Below are positions 1-7,083 of a stretch of DNA of 64,000 nucleotides, in pieces. Numbering within the stretch: the first letter of the stretch is position 1; each line of letters starts with the position of its first letter. Source of the stretch: SKLM01 sp041687115 (GTDB lineage Bacteria > Chloroflexota > Anaerolineae > B4-G1); contig JAWLCP010000003.1 of the NCBI GenBank assembly GCA_041687115.1, forward strand, positions 1 to 64,000, in the 5' to 3' direction. Below the pieces are notes generated by a model that did no database searches, was not told where the DNA came from, and saw only the letters and a program-made list of their open reading frames with translations. Made by a program: the position numbers and the translations under genes.

Positions 1-1
1 G

Positions 2-769
2 TGGTGCCAGAACGCGAGCATCTCCCAGATGCCACGGGAGAGGCATTTCATCATGGGGGAGGAGGCCAGCCCGGAGGAGATCGTGCGTGCGGCGAAGCGC
101 TCGGGCTGCCGCAGCATCGCCTACACCTATACCGAGCCCACCATCTTCTTCGAGTATGCCTACGACACGGCGAAGCTGGCTCACGAGGAGGACATCGCCA
201 ACGTCTACGTCACCAACGGGTTTATGACGGCTGGCCCTGGGGAGATGCTGGAGACGTTTAATCCCTATCTGGACGCCGCAAACGTGGACCTGAAGGCGTT
301 TCGCGACGAGACGTACCGGCGATATGTGGGGGCGCGCCTGCAGCCGGTGCTGGACAGCCTGAAAAAGATGAAGGAGTTGGGGATCTGGGTGGAGGTGACG
401 ACGCTGGTGATCCCGGACATCAACGACGACGAGGAGGAGATTCGGGATGCGGCCCGCTTCGTGGCCCAGGAGCTGGGACCGGAGACGCCGTGGCACATCA
501 GCCGCTTCTACCCCAGCTACCAGATGACGGATCGGCCTCCGACGCCCATTGCGACGCTCGAGAAAGCGCAGCAGATTGGCAAGGAGGAGGGGCTGCGGTA
601 CATCTACGTGGGGAACGTGCCGGGGGAGGCGAACACGGAGTGCCACAATTGTGGTGAGGCTCTGATTCGCCGCGCAGGGTACCGAATCCTGGGGAATCGG
701 ATCGAGTCGGGGCAGGCATGTCCGAACTGTGGGACGGCGGTGGCCGGGGTGGGGATGGCGCGGACGTGA
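2..769 (+). CDS. AmmeMemoRadiSam-type radical SAM enzyme, 3' part
   Basis: This is the C-terminal ~255 residues of a radical SAM protein running in from the left edge. The first codons read WCQN..SISQ, which fits the last cysteine of the CxxxCxxC iron-sulfur motif (C-x-WCQN-x-x-ISQ) of the AmrS / pyruvate-formate-lyase-activating-like family, so the two preceding cysteines lie outside the window. The body keeps family blocks: YTYTEPTIFFEY, VTNGFM, NVDLKAF, WVEVTTLVIPDIND, PWHISRFYP and YVGNVPG. The tail has two CxxC pairs (CHNCG, CPNCG) near the C-terminus, typical of this group. The ATG at 29 is internal, not the start. The stop overlaps the next gene (GTGA), suggesting co-translation. The substrate is unknown. 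The family is often found with AmmeMemo (AMMECR1/Memo) proteins, none of which are visible here. Confidence 0.85.
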   Translation, partial: WCQNASISQMPRERHFIMGEEASPEEIVRAAKRSGCRSIAYTYTEPTIFFEYAYDTAKLAHEEDIANVYVTNGFMTAGPGEMLETFNPYLDAANVDLKAFRDETYRRYVGARLQPVLDSLKKMKELGIWVEVTTLVIPDINDDEEEIRDAARFVAQELGPETPWHISRFYPSYQMTDRPPTPIATLEKAQQIGKEEGLRYIYVGNVPGEANTECHNCGEALIRRAGYRILGNRIESGQACPNCGTAVAGVGMART

Positions 770-1620
770 GAGGCGGCGGGTCTCCCCTCACCCACCCCTC
801 TCCCCGGGGGGGAGAGGGGTATACGGCGGGGACGTGGCGGGTGGTGTGGTCGGGGGTGGCGGATGGCGCGACGAATATGGCGGTGGACGAGGCCATCCTG
901 CGGGCGGTAGGGTCCCAGGGGGCACCTCCGACGCTTCGTCTCTACGGCTGGGATCCGCCCTGCCTGTCGCTGGGCAGGGCACAGGCGGTGGACGACGTAG
1001 ATTGGAAGGCGGTGGAGACTGCCGGGTACGACCTGGTGCGCCGGCCGACAGGGGGGCGGGCGATCCTCCACGTCGATGAGCTGACGTACAGCGTTATCGC
1101 CCCGGAGAGGGAGCCGCGGGTGGCCGGGGGGGTGGTGGAGAGCTACCGGCGGCTGAGCGCGGGGCTGGTACGGGGGTTGGAGGTGCTGGGCGTGGAGCGG
1201 ATTGAGGCAGACGAGCGCGTGGAGAACCGGGGTGCGGAGGGCCCGGTCTGCTTCGAAGTGCCGTCGGACTACGAGATTGCGGTGGCGGGGAGGAAGCTGG
1301 TGGGCAGCGCCCAGATGCGGGCGCGAGGCGTGGTGCTGCAGCACGGGGCGGTGCCGCTCCACGGGGACATCGCGCGCATCTGCCCGCTGTTGAGGGAGCA
1401 TCCGGACCCAGCAAGGGTGCGATCCAGGGCGACGACGGTGGAGGAGGCGGTGGGCCGCCAGGTGGGGTGGGAGGAGGGGGCCGAGGCGTTGGTGGAGGGC
1501 TTCGCGGAGGCGCTCAACATGCGGTTGGAGCCGGGGGAGCTGACAGCGGCGGAGGTTGATTGGGCCGAGAAGCTGCGGGAGGAGAAGTATGCGAGGCGTG
1601 CGTGGACGATGACGATTTGA
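766..1620 (+). CDS. Lipoate-protein ligase A family (BPL/LplA domain)
   Basis: A cofactor transferase of the biotin/lipoate ligase fold that attaches lipoate or octanoate to carrier-protein lysines. Family blocks visible are NMAVDEAIL, LRLYGWDPPCLSLGR, DLVRRPTGGRAILH (the RRxTGGxAxxH substrate-binding signature), ELTYSV, CFEVPSDYEI and GRKLVGSAQ. I chose the GTG at 766 because it overlaps the upstream stop (GTGA) and no other ATG/GTG/TTG lies before the conserved TWRVVWSG block. An upstream ATG at 718 would also be in frame. With this start the first ~23 residues are unlike the family and are encoded partly by a perfect palindrome at 794-820, so the true N-terminus is uncertain. LplA, LipM or LipL specificity cannot be told from sequence. 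Confidence 0.82.
   Translation: MRGGGSPLTHPSPRGGEGYTAGTWRVVWSGVADGATNMAVDEAILRAVGSQGAPPTLRLYGWDPPCLSLGRAQAVDDVDWKAVETAGYDLVRRPTGGRAILHVDELTYSVIAPEREPRVAGGVVESYRRLSAGLVRGLEVLGVERIEADERVENRGAEGPVCFEVPSDYEIAVAGRKLVGSAQMRARGVVLQHGAVPLHGDIARICPLLREHPDPARVRSRATTVEEAVGRQVGWEEGAEALVEGFAEALNMRLEPGELTAAEVDWAEKLREEKYARRAWTMTI
794..820. repeat. Perfect 12-bp palindrome, REP-like
   Basis: ACCCCTCTCCCC and GGGGAGAGGGGT are exact reverse complements separated by GGG. The element sits in the 5' end of the lipoate ligase reading frame (encoding a HPSPRGGEG-like peptide). Such Pro/Arg/Gly peptides are often produced by dispersed palindromic repeats, so this may be one copy of a genome-wide family. Only one copy was seen here. 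Confidence 0.6.
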
Positions 1621-1644
1621 CGGTCACTGTCCACGTGCTATACT
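1617..1644 (+). promoter_or_regulatory. Sigma70-type promoter for the DUF503 gene
   Basis: TTGACG (1617-1622) and TATACT (1639-1644) are separated by 16 bp. The -35 box overlaps the TGA stop of the lipoate ligase gene (1618-1620). The next start codon is 152 bp downstream. Confidence 0.6.
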
Positions 1645-1795
1645 GAAGTTGTCTCTGATGTGGATTGCGGCGCGGCCATATATCGCCCGCGCTCGGACAT
1701 ATCCAGGTGGGCCAACGCTGGGCGGCCCTGAGGGGAGAATCCCGGTGGGTTCGGACGACGGCCACGCGCATAGACCACGCACACGCACTGCGACT

Positions 1796-2083
1796 ATGAT
1801 TATCGGCGCCTGCAGCATCGAGTTGCGCATCCCCGGCAACCGTTCCCTGAAGGGAAAGCGACGGATCCTGAAGCCGCTGCTGACCCGGCTGCGGCGTGAG
1901 TTCAACGTGTCGACGGCGGAGGTGGGCTTCAATGACATGTGGCAGACGGCGGAGGTGGCCCTGGTCACGGTGGCGAACAACGACCCGGGCTACGTCCAGG
2001 CCTTCCTCGAGAAAGTGGTGGAGTGGGTCGAGACGTACCGGCCCGAGGTCCAGGTCGTCGACTGGCACATCGACACGTTCTAG
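1796..2083 (+). CDS. DUF503 family protein (YlxP-like)
   Basis: A 95-residue protein matching the DUF503 pattern: MIIGACSIELRIP, SLKGKRRILKPLLTRLRREFNVS, AEVGFNDMWQTAEVALV and a C-terminal helix ending at VDWHIDTF. The ATG at 1796 gives the usual family N-terminus; the open frame extends upstream but that part is not family-like. DUF503 genes commonly lie near nusA-infB-rbfA and have been linked to ribosome maturation, but no such neighbours are here. It has its own promoter at 1617-1644. The biochemical function is not established. Confidence 0.85.
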   Translation: MIIGACSIELRIPGNRSLKGKRRILKPLLTRLRREFNVSTAEVGFNDMWQTAEVALVTVANNDPGYVQAFLEKVVEWVETYRPEVQVVDWHIDTF

Positions 2084-2478
2084 CCCTCGGCGGACCCTTC
2101 CTCTCGGCACCGGCGTCTACTCTTTCCAGCGCAGACGTGGGTTGGAAGCTGCTCGGCCCTGTCCCCGGCCCCCGGGCAAGCCACGGCTATCGCCTGCTCC
2201 GCGAGGGGAAGCGGTGCTCCCGGGCGCGACTGGGTTCGGACGCCCCCCCCGAAGAGCGGTTGATCCTATCGAGGTCGTGGCGGAGGCGGGAGTTCTTGGG
2301 TCTAGAGCGGGGGCTGGTGAGTAGTGGCCGGGCCTGCGGGGTGGACGAGGTGTGGGGGCGGGTTGAGGCGGCACGGTGGACACGGGTCTGTGGTCGGGGC
2401 TTCAGCGGGGGCGTCGGAGGATGAGCGCGAGCGTGGTCCTGGCAGGTGAGGTGCGGGGATGGTAGCGCGGGAGGGGTG
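2084..2478. other. 395-bp intergenic stretch, no feature recognised
   Basis: Very GC-rich. Short open frames exist on both strands, but none has family motifs, a ribosome binding site or a sensible start. No clear promoter or terminator was seen apart from GC-rich runs. Confidence 0.4.
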
Positions 2479-2883
2479 ATGGCACGGAGCGGATTGGGCA
2501 TACAGTCTCAGATCACGTTCCTCTACTATCGCGACCTGGAGCCGATCGAGAGATTCTACGGGGAGGTCCTGGGGCTCGAGCTGGTGGAGGATCAGGAATG
2601 GGCGAAGATCTACGCGGTCGGGGGGAAGGGGTTCCTGGGGATCGTGGCCGGGGAGAGGGGGTTCCATCAGCCCCGGGACGAGAACGCGGTGCTGGTGACG
2701 CTGGTCGTCGATGACGTGTCTGGGTGGTATGAGTATTTGAGGAGACAGGGGGTCAATCTGCTGACGGGGGTGAAGGAGGTGGAGCAGATTCAGGTGCGCG
2801 CGTTCTTCCTGCGGGATCCGGGGGGATATACGCTGGAGGTTCAGGAGTTTCTGGACCCGGAGGTGGCGCGGATGTTTAGGTAG
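2479..2883 (+). CDS. VOC (glyoxalase/bleomycin resistance) fold protein
   Basis: A 134-residue single VOC domain made of two beta-alpha-beta-beta-beta modules. Visible pieces are ITFLYYRDLEPIERFYGEVLGLELV (first module), VLVTLVVDDVSGWYEYLRRQGV (second module) and FFLRDPGGYTLEVQEFLDP, the usual C-terminal strand with the metal-ligand Glu. The ATG at 2479 follows a GGGAGGGG ribosome binding site. VOC proteins include glyoxalases, extradiol dioxygenases and resistance proteins; the substrate cannot be told. It lies 51 bp upstream of pyrB on the same strand. Confidence 0.8.
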   Translation: MARSGLGIQSQITFLYYRDLEPIERFYGEVLGLELVEDQEWAKIYAVGGKGFLGIVAGERGFHQPRDENAVLVTLVVDDVSGWYEYLRRQGVNLLTGVKEVEQIQVRAFFLRDPGGYTLEVQEFLDPEVARMFR

Positions 2884-2934
2884 TAGGGCGGGAGTTTGCT
2901 GGTGGCACGGGATTCATTCTCAGGGAGGGATACG

Positions 2935-3504
2935 ATGACGACGCTGCTGGAAGGTAAGGATATCCTGCGGACGGACACGCTGACGGATGACGAGCTGGAG
3001 GTGATCCTCTCGACCGCCGGGCGATTGGAGGAGTGGCTGGAGGTAGGCGGGCGGCTGGAGACGATGGTGGGGCAGGTGATGGCGAGCATATTCTACGAGC
3101 CCAGCACTCGGACGCGGCTCTCGTTCGAGACGGCGATGCACCGGCTGGGGGGCGACGTGATCACGGTGGCGGACCCGAAGACGTCGTCGGCGGCGAAAGG
3201 GGAATCGCTGGCGGACGCGGTGAGGGTAATTGAGGGGTACGCGGACCTGATTGTGATGCGCCACCCGCGGGAGGGGTCGGCGGCGGAGGTGGCCGAGGCG
3301 GTGCGGGTCCCGGTGATCAACGGGGGGGACGGGGCGGGGCAACATCCCACGCAGGCGCTGCTGGACGTCTACACGATTCAGAAGGAGAAGGGGACGCTGG
3401 ACGGGCTGACCGTGGCGTTGGCGGGCGATCTGAGGAACGGGCGCACGGTCCACTCGCTGGTGTATCTGCTGGCGCGCTTCGATATGGAGCTGATCTTCGT
3501 CTCG
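2935..3504 (+). CDS. pyrB: Aspartate carbamoyltransferase catalytic chain, truncated by assembly gap
   Basis: Condenses carbamoyl phosphate and aspartate in de novo pyrimidine synthesis. The first ~190 of about 305 residues are present. The carbamoyl-phosphate signature FYEPSTRTRLSFE is intact, followed by SSAAKGESLADAVRVI (the second active-site loop), RHPREGSA, NGGDGAGQHPTQALLD and GDLRNGRTVHSL. The last two favour aspartate over ornithine carbamoyltransferase. The ATG at 2935 has GGGAGGG just upstream. The gene runs into the N run at 3505, so its C-terminus is missing; this is an assembly effect, not evidence of a pseudogene. Confidence 0.9.
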
Positions 3505-3604
3505 NNNNNNNNNNNNNNNNNNNNNNNNNNNNNNNNNNNNNNNNNNNNNNNNNNNNNNNNNNNNNNNNNNNNNNNNNNNNNNNNNNNNNNNNNNNNNNNN
3601 NNNN
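3505..3604. other. Assembly gap (100 N)
   Basis: Exactly 100 unknown bases, the usual placeholder for a scaffold join of unknown length. pyrB enters from the left and the 3' end of a minus-strand gene follows on the right. The real distance, and even adjacency, are not shown by the sequence. Confidence 0.99.
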
Positions 3605-3620
3605 GTGCGATGGATTGGTG

Positions 3621-4925
3621 TTATGGCTTGAGCTGGAGATCCTGCTCGGCCCAGTCGGGCGGGTAGATGATCTTTCCCTCGCCGTCGAAGTACTGGCGCA
3701 CGGGGAACATGTAGTATCCCTCGCCGACCACGGGATCGGGCACGGTCTCGGGCGTGTACTTGTACTCGTCCATCACGATGCCGTCGGTGTACGACCAGTC
3801 GCCCGTCTGGAGGTTCTCCCTGGCCCACGTGTAGATGGCCTCGCTGGATAGCTCGCCGTGCGCTTCGAGGGCGTTCTGGGCGATTTGGATGAACATATTG
3901 GTGCCGTCGTAGGCCAGGCCGGCCGCGGAGGGGCTGGGGGCGACGCCCCACTCCTCCTCGAATGCCTCAGCGAAGGCCTGCCCCTCATCCGTGGCCCACC
4001 CCGGGATCTGGTCGATGACGTAGTTGGACGAATCACCCGTCATCCTGTACCACTCACCGGCCCAACCCAGTCCGTCGGCGATGATCAAGCTCTCCACGCC
4101 AACCTCGTCCGCCTGATTGATGAAGGCGGCGAACTGGGGCATCGAGGTCGAGGTGGCCCCAATCAGGGCCACATCTTGAGCCTTGAACTTATTGAGCGTG
4201 GCGTAGAAGTCGACCTCCTCGAGGCGGCAGTACTCCTGGGCAACCGTCTCCCACCCCTCGGCCTCCAGCTGCTTTTTGATAGCCTCCGCGAAGCTGCGCC
4301 CCCAGTGGGTGTTCTCTGCGCAGATGGCGAGGGTCTTCTGGTCGGGGCTCCAGATCCCCCGGTCGATGGCGTCCTCCAGGGCCTGGACGTACGAGGTGGT
4401 CAGTTTGGACGAGACGGGCCAGCCCTTGTTCATCCAATAGCTGTACCGGTCCGGGTCGGTGTGGAATTTCTCGTTGATCACCTCGGTGGCGCCGTAGGGG
4501 AAGATGTGCGGGATTTGATAGTCGGCGGCCACGTCCATACAGGCCACGGCCACCGAGCTGTGCCAGTTCAGGATGGCAGCCTGGATCCCATCCTCGACGA
4601 TGGCCTGCGTATACGCCTCGACTGCTGAATCGGGATCGGATTGGGAATCGATCCAGACGGGCTCGATCTTGTAGTCACCGACCCGCCAGTCGATGGCCTC
4701 GAAGGCCATGTTCACTGCGCCCTTGAACTCGGCGCCGGTGCTCTCGCTGGGGCCGCTGAACGGTCCCAGGACGCCGAGCTTGAAGACTCCGTCCGCGCTT
4801 ACGGGTGGCTCGGCCGGGCCCTCGGGCGGGGCCGCAGGCTCGCAGCCGGCGGTCGCGAGAACAAGGGGTAGGATGCTGATGATGAGTGCGAGGGACAGAA
4901 CGTTGCGTAGGCGCGCTTTGCCCAT
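3621..4925 (-). CDS. ABC transporter substrate-binding lipoprotein, branched-chain amino acid type
   Basis: A 434-residue periplasmic-type binding protein. The N-terminus is a lipoprotein signal peptide (MGKARLR, hydrophobic core, lipobox LATAGC with Cys28) and a short Pro-rich spacer. The mature part has the peripla_BP_6 / LivJ pattern: FKLGVLGPFSG, the AVNMAFEAI helix, VWIDSQSDPDSAVEAYTQ, AILNWHSSVAVAC and LAYDGTNMFIQIAQNAL. No permease or ATPase gene is adjacent; they may lie beyond the gap. It is probably transcribed from the promoter at 5058-5086 with a ~125-nt leader containing a strong hairpin. Shared promoter design with the DUF2917 and EamA genes suggests one regulon. The ligand is unknown (amino acid, amide or small acid). 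Confidence 0.88.
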   Translation of the reverse strand: MGKARLRNVLSLALIISILPLVLATAGCEPAAPPEGPAEPPVSADGVFKLGVLGPFSGPSESTGAEFKGAVNMAFEAIDWRVGDYKIEPVWIDSQSDPDSAVEAYTQAIVEDGIQAAILNWHSSVAVACMDVAADYQIPHIFPYGATEVINEKFHTDPDRYSYWMNKGWPVSSKLTTSYVQALEDAIDRGIWSPDQKTLAICAENTHWGRSFAEAIKKQLEAEGWETVAQEYCRLEEVDFYATLNKFKAQDVALIGATSTSMPQFAAFINQADEVGVESLIIADGLGWAGEWYRMTGDSSNYVIDQIPGWATDEGQAFAEAFEEEWGVAPSPSAAGLAYDGTNMFIQIAQNALEAHGELSSEAIYTWARENLQTGDWSYTDGIVMDEYKYTPETVPDPVVGEGYYMFPVRQYFDGEGKIIYPPDWAEQDLQLKP

Positions 4926-5001
4926 CGTACACCTCCTCTGGCGTGGGTTGCCTGGGTTGGACAGAGCACGGGTGACCGGGTGACGCGGTCACGTGGGGCG
5001 A

Positions 5002-5047
5002 CAGAGTTGCCTGGGGCGACTGCGTCGCCCCGTGGACCCAGGCTCTG
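5002..5047. repeat. Stem-loop in the binding-protein leader
   Basis: GGGGCGAC-TGC-GTCGCCCC (5013-5031) is a perfect 8-bp stem. It is nested in a longer imperfect stem with outer arms CAGAG (5002-5006) and CTCTG (5043-5047). It lies in the predicted 5' untranslated region of the binding-protein gene. There is no T tract, so an attenuator role is only possible. Confidence 0.4.
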
Positions 5048-5057
5048 TTGCTCCATC

Positions 5058-5146
5058 ATTATAGAGGAGTGGGCGGCGAAATAACAGGGGCAGAGCGGCC
5101 CAGTTGTGACCATAACAGATAGCGCAGATCCTGGGCTGTCATGGTC
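5058..5146 (-). promoter_or_regulatory. Promoter and operator region A (binding-protein gene)
   Basis: Read on the minus strand: -10 TATAAT at 5058-5063, 17-bp spacer, weak -35 TGTTAT within CTGTTAT (5081-5087). A second copy, CTGTTATGGTC, lies exactly 31 bp upstream (5108-5118). A third, plus-strand CTGTCATGGTC, follows at 5136-5146 and forms an inverted pair with the second (17-bp spacer). The same arrangement recurs at 5608-5694 and 6916-7058, so the repeated motif is probably the operator of the neighbouring MocR-type regulator. Confidence 0.62.
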
Positions 5147-5203
5147 ACCTGGGCCGTGGACTGTACCGATAGGCGGGACGGCATCGGCCGGGCGCGCTGG
5201 ACG

Positions 5204-5551
5204 CTAGTGAAAGACGGGCAGGTCACCTCTATAGGGGGCGGCTCTGACCGAGGGCGTGATCTCGAGGCGGGCATCCTCAAGCGCCTCGATCAGCACCTGA
5301 CCCCGCTGGGTGACGACGAACACGTCGCCGGGCGTGAGCACGTAGTCGTGCCAGTCGCGTTCCTGTGTGATCCAGACGATCCCCACCCGGCAGATCACCA
5401 CGCGCCAGCGGTTGTCCCCGTCGAGCGGTCGCAGGTCGCCCGCGTGCATGTCAATGAGCTGTTCTGCGGCCCTGGGGATGTTGTTGCGGACGACGGGAGC
5501 CGGCGCGCCGGGACGGAATGCGTCGAGTTGAGCTTCGGTCACAGCAGACAT
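5204..5551 (-). CDS. DUF2917 domain protein
   Basis: A 115-residue cytoplasmic protein. The core IVWITQERDWHDYVL..GDVF and GQVLIEALEDARLEI matches DUF2917, a short cupin-like beta domain usually recognised by the rVWVTxxGxxxDxxL pattern. The ATG at 5551 is chosen because GGAGGTG lies at the right distance; a longer in-frame start would remove this and add an atypical N-terminus. It lies between the binding lipoprotein and the EamA transporter on the same strand, but with its own promoter, whose operator layout matches both neighbours. The function is unknown; the context suggests a role in sensing or handling the same small molecule. Confidence 0.72.
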   Translation of the reverse strand: MSAVTEAQLDAFRPGAPAPVVRNNIPRAAEQLIDMHAGDLRPLDGDNRWRVVICRVGIVWITQERDWHDYVLTPGDVFVVTQRGQVLIEALEDARLEITPSVRAAPYRGDLPVFH

Positions 5552-5607
5552 CAAGCACCTCCTATCCTGTGGGATGAAGTACGGTCCCACCTGCGGTTCT
5601 CAACATC

Positions 5608-5694
5608 AGTATACACGGTCCGGGATGGAATGGTAGGGGCAGAGATGGGGAATTCTGTCCATGACAGATTGCCGGTTCTGGCAGCTGTTATGGT
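5608..5694 (-). promoter_or_regulatory. Promoter and operator region C (DUF2917 gene)
   Basis: Minus-strand -10 TATACT (5608-5613) with a poor -35 (TACCAT at 5630-5635, 16-bp spacer). Aligned to region A, the block AATxxxAGGGGCAGAG is conserved here on the plus strand. CTGTCATGGAC lies 31 bp further upstream (5657-5667, within the palindrome CTGTCCATGACAG) and a plus-strand CTGTTATGGTT follows at 5684-5694. The leader to the ATG at 5551 is ~50 nt. Confidence 0.55.
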
Positions 5695-5783
5695 TGTCTT
5701 GAACGATTGTGTACTGCGGTAGGCCACGGGGCGCCACTGCGCGAAGCTGCGTGGCGCACTACGAGCGGCTGAGATCGGGAATG

Positions 5784-6749
5784 CTAATCGGCTTTGCTGC
5801 GGAGGGTGCGGCGAGCGGTGGACCCGGACTGATTGGCCCTGCGGCGGCGGGAGAGCATGAGTACGCCGCAGACGACGAGGGCAGAGCCGATGATCTGGTC
5901 GATGGTCATGCGCTCGCCGAGGAGGACGTAGGCGTAGAGGGCGACGATGGGAATCTCGACCATGGCCAGGATGGTGGCCACGCTGGCCTGAAGGCGGCCG
6001 AGGCCGAAGGTGTAGATGGAGAACCCGCCGATGGTGGCCAGGCCGATGAGCCCGGCGAAGTAGAGGAGGGTAGAGGGCGGCAGAGCCTGCGGCTGGGGGG
6101 TGAAGAGCTGGATGGGTAGCAGGACCAAGGCCCCAAAGCCGAAGCCATAGGTGAGGGTGGTGAGAGGGTTGTAGCCCTTGCGGATCTTCTTGATGAAGAG
6201 GTTCCAGGCGGCGTAGAGGATGGGCGTGCCCAGGCCGACAAAGAAGCCGGACAGGGTCAGGTCTGCCTCGCCCAGGACGCTCACGCCGGAGACGAGGACC
6301 GTGCCGACGAAGGTGAGCACAATGGCGAGAATCTTGGGTCCCGTCAGCGGCTCGCCCCAGATGAGCCAGGCAGCGATGGCGACGATGGCCGGCATGGCGG
6401 CCTGCTGGACGGTGGCCACGGCCGCCCCGTTGAGGAATACGGCCAGGTTCCAGAAGATGTGGAAGACGCCGATGCTGACGCCGAGCCCGAACAGCCAGCG
6501 CACGTCCTGCCGCCTCACGCGGAGCCACCGTGGCCGGAGCAGCCGAAGCCCGACCAGCAGCACCACAAACGTGGATAGATCGCGCCAGAAGGCGAGGGCG
6601 AAGGCGGAAACCTGCTGTTCGGCGAGGATCAGTTTGACGAACAGGCCGGACGTCCCCCAACAGGCCGTCGCGAGCAGGACGGCGAGGGAGCCGAGGAGAT
6701 CCGGGCTGGGCGAGGGATTGTTGTCGACGGTCGTGCTGGGTTGTGACAT
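5784..6749 (-). CDS. EamA/DMT-family transporter
   Basis: A 321-residue inner-membrane protein of the drug/metabolite transporter superfamily with about ten hydrophobic segments arranged as two EamA repeats. First repeat: LLATACWGTSGLFVK to WLIWGEPLTGPKILAI. Second repeat: ILYAAWNLFIKKI to YAYVLLGERMTIDQIIGSALVVCGV. The GE-x-L/M-T after each fifth helix is characteristic. The ATG at 6749 gives a short cytoplasmic tail before helix 1; the ribosome site is weak (GTGAGA). Members export amino acids, nucleosides or other metabolites. It is transcribed away from the MocR regulator at 7084 from promoter B, so it is probably controlled by it. The substrate is unknown. Confidence 0.88.
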   Translation of the reverse strand: MSQPSTTVDNNPSPSPDLLGSLAVLLATACWGTSGLFVKLILAEQQVSAFALAFWRDLSTFVVLLVGLRLLRPRWLRVRRQDVRWLFGLGVSIGVFHIFWNLAVFLNGAAVATVQQAAMPAIVAIAAWLIWGEPLTGPKILAIVLTFVGTVLVSGVSVLGEADLTLSGFFVGLGTPILYAAWNLFIKKIRKGYNPLTTLTYGFGFGALVLLPIQLFTPQPQALPPSTLLYFAGLIGLATIGGFSIYTFGLGRLQASVATILAMVEIPIVALYAYVLLGERMTIDQIIGSALVVCGVLMLSRRRRANQSGSTARRTLRSKAD

Positions 6750-6915
6750 CGTCTCACTATCCTGCGACGGCTTGGTTCTTGTGATCCCGCCCGGGCGAAT
6801 TCAGGTTGGTGGCCCCGGCGTGGCGATGCGGGCCGAGTGGATTGGATTGCTGACCTGGACCCGGTGAGCTATGGCGAGCTCGACTCGAGCCTCAGTGCGG
6901 GTGGGGCCCGGCACC

Positions 6916-6976
6916 ATTATACAGGGGTTGGCGACGGAATAACAGGGACAGACACCGGCACTTGTCACCATAACAG
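6916..6976 (-). promoter_or_regulatory. Promoter and operator region B (EamA gene)
   Basis: Minus strand: TATAAT (6916-6921), 17-bp spacer, -35 within CTGTTAT (6939-6945), then CTGTTATGGTG 31 bp upstream (6966-6976). Spacing and flanking bases (AATAACAGGG-CAGA on the plus strand) match region A closely. Confidence 0.62.
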
Positions 6977-7047
6977 CTGACATATGGGGGACGTCTGTGC
7001 CGAGGGGCTATCGATCTGTACCGATCGCCCGGGAGGCATACTGTGTC

Positions 7048-7076
7048 TTGTTATGGTTCTCGTGAGGCGGTATAAT
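7048..7076 (+). promoter_or_regulatory. Promoter of the MocR regulator, leaderless
   Basis: TTGTTA (7048-7053) and a consensus TATAAT (7071-7076) are spaced by 17 bp. The -35 box lies in TTGTTATGGTT, a copy of the operator motif, so autoregulation is likely. The predicted transcription start falls at about 7083-7084, on the ATG itself, so the mRNA should be leaderless or nearly so. Confidence 0.65.
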
Positions 7077-7083
7077 ATACGAT

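Larger units (their letters stand above)
6750..7083. other. 334-bp divergent control region between EamA gene and MocR gene
   Basis: Holds the two promoters listed separately: 6916-6976 leftward and 7048-7076 rightward. It also has a GCTCGA-C-TCGAGC palindrome at 6878-6890 in the EamA leader. The stretch around 7016 (CTGTACCGAT...GGCAT) recurs near 5161 next to region A, supporting an old duplication of this control region. Confidence 0.55.

Noticed and set aside
604..1401. Long antisense frame over the lipoate ligase gene
   Set aside because: Arg/Pro/His-rich composition and no motifs. It is a GC-bias shadow of the sense gene.
2896..2934. TTG start upstream for pyrB
   Set aside because: The ATG at 2935 has a GGGAGGG ribosome site and gives the expected family N-terminus.
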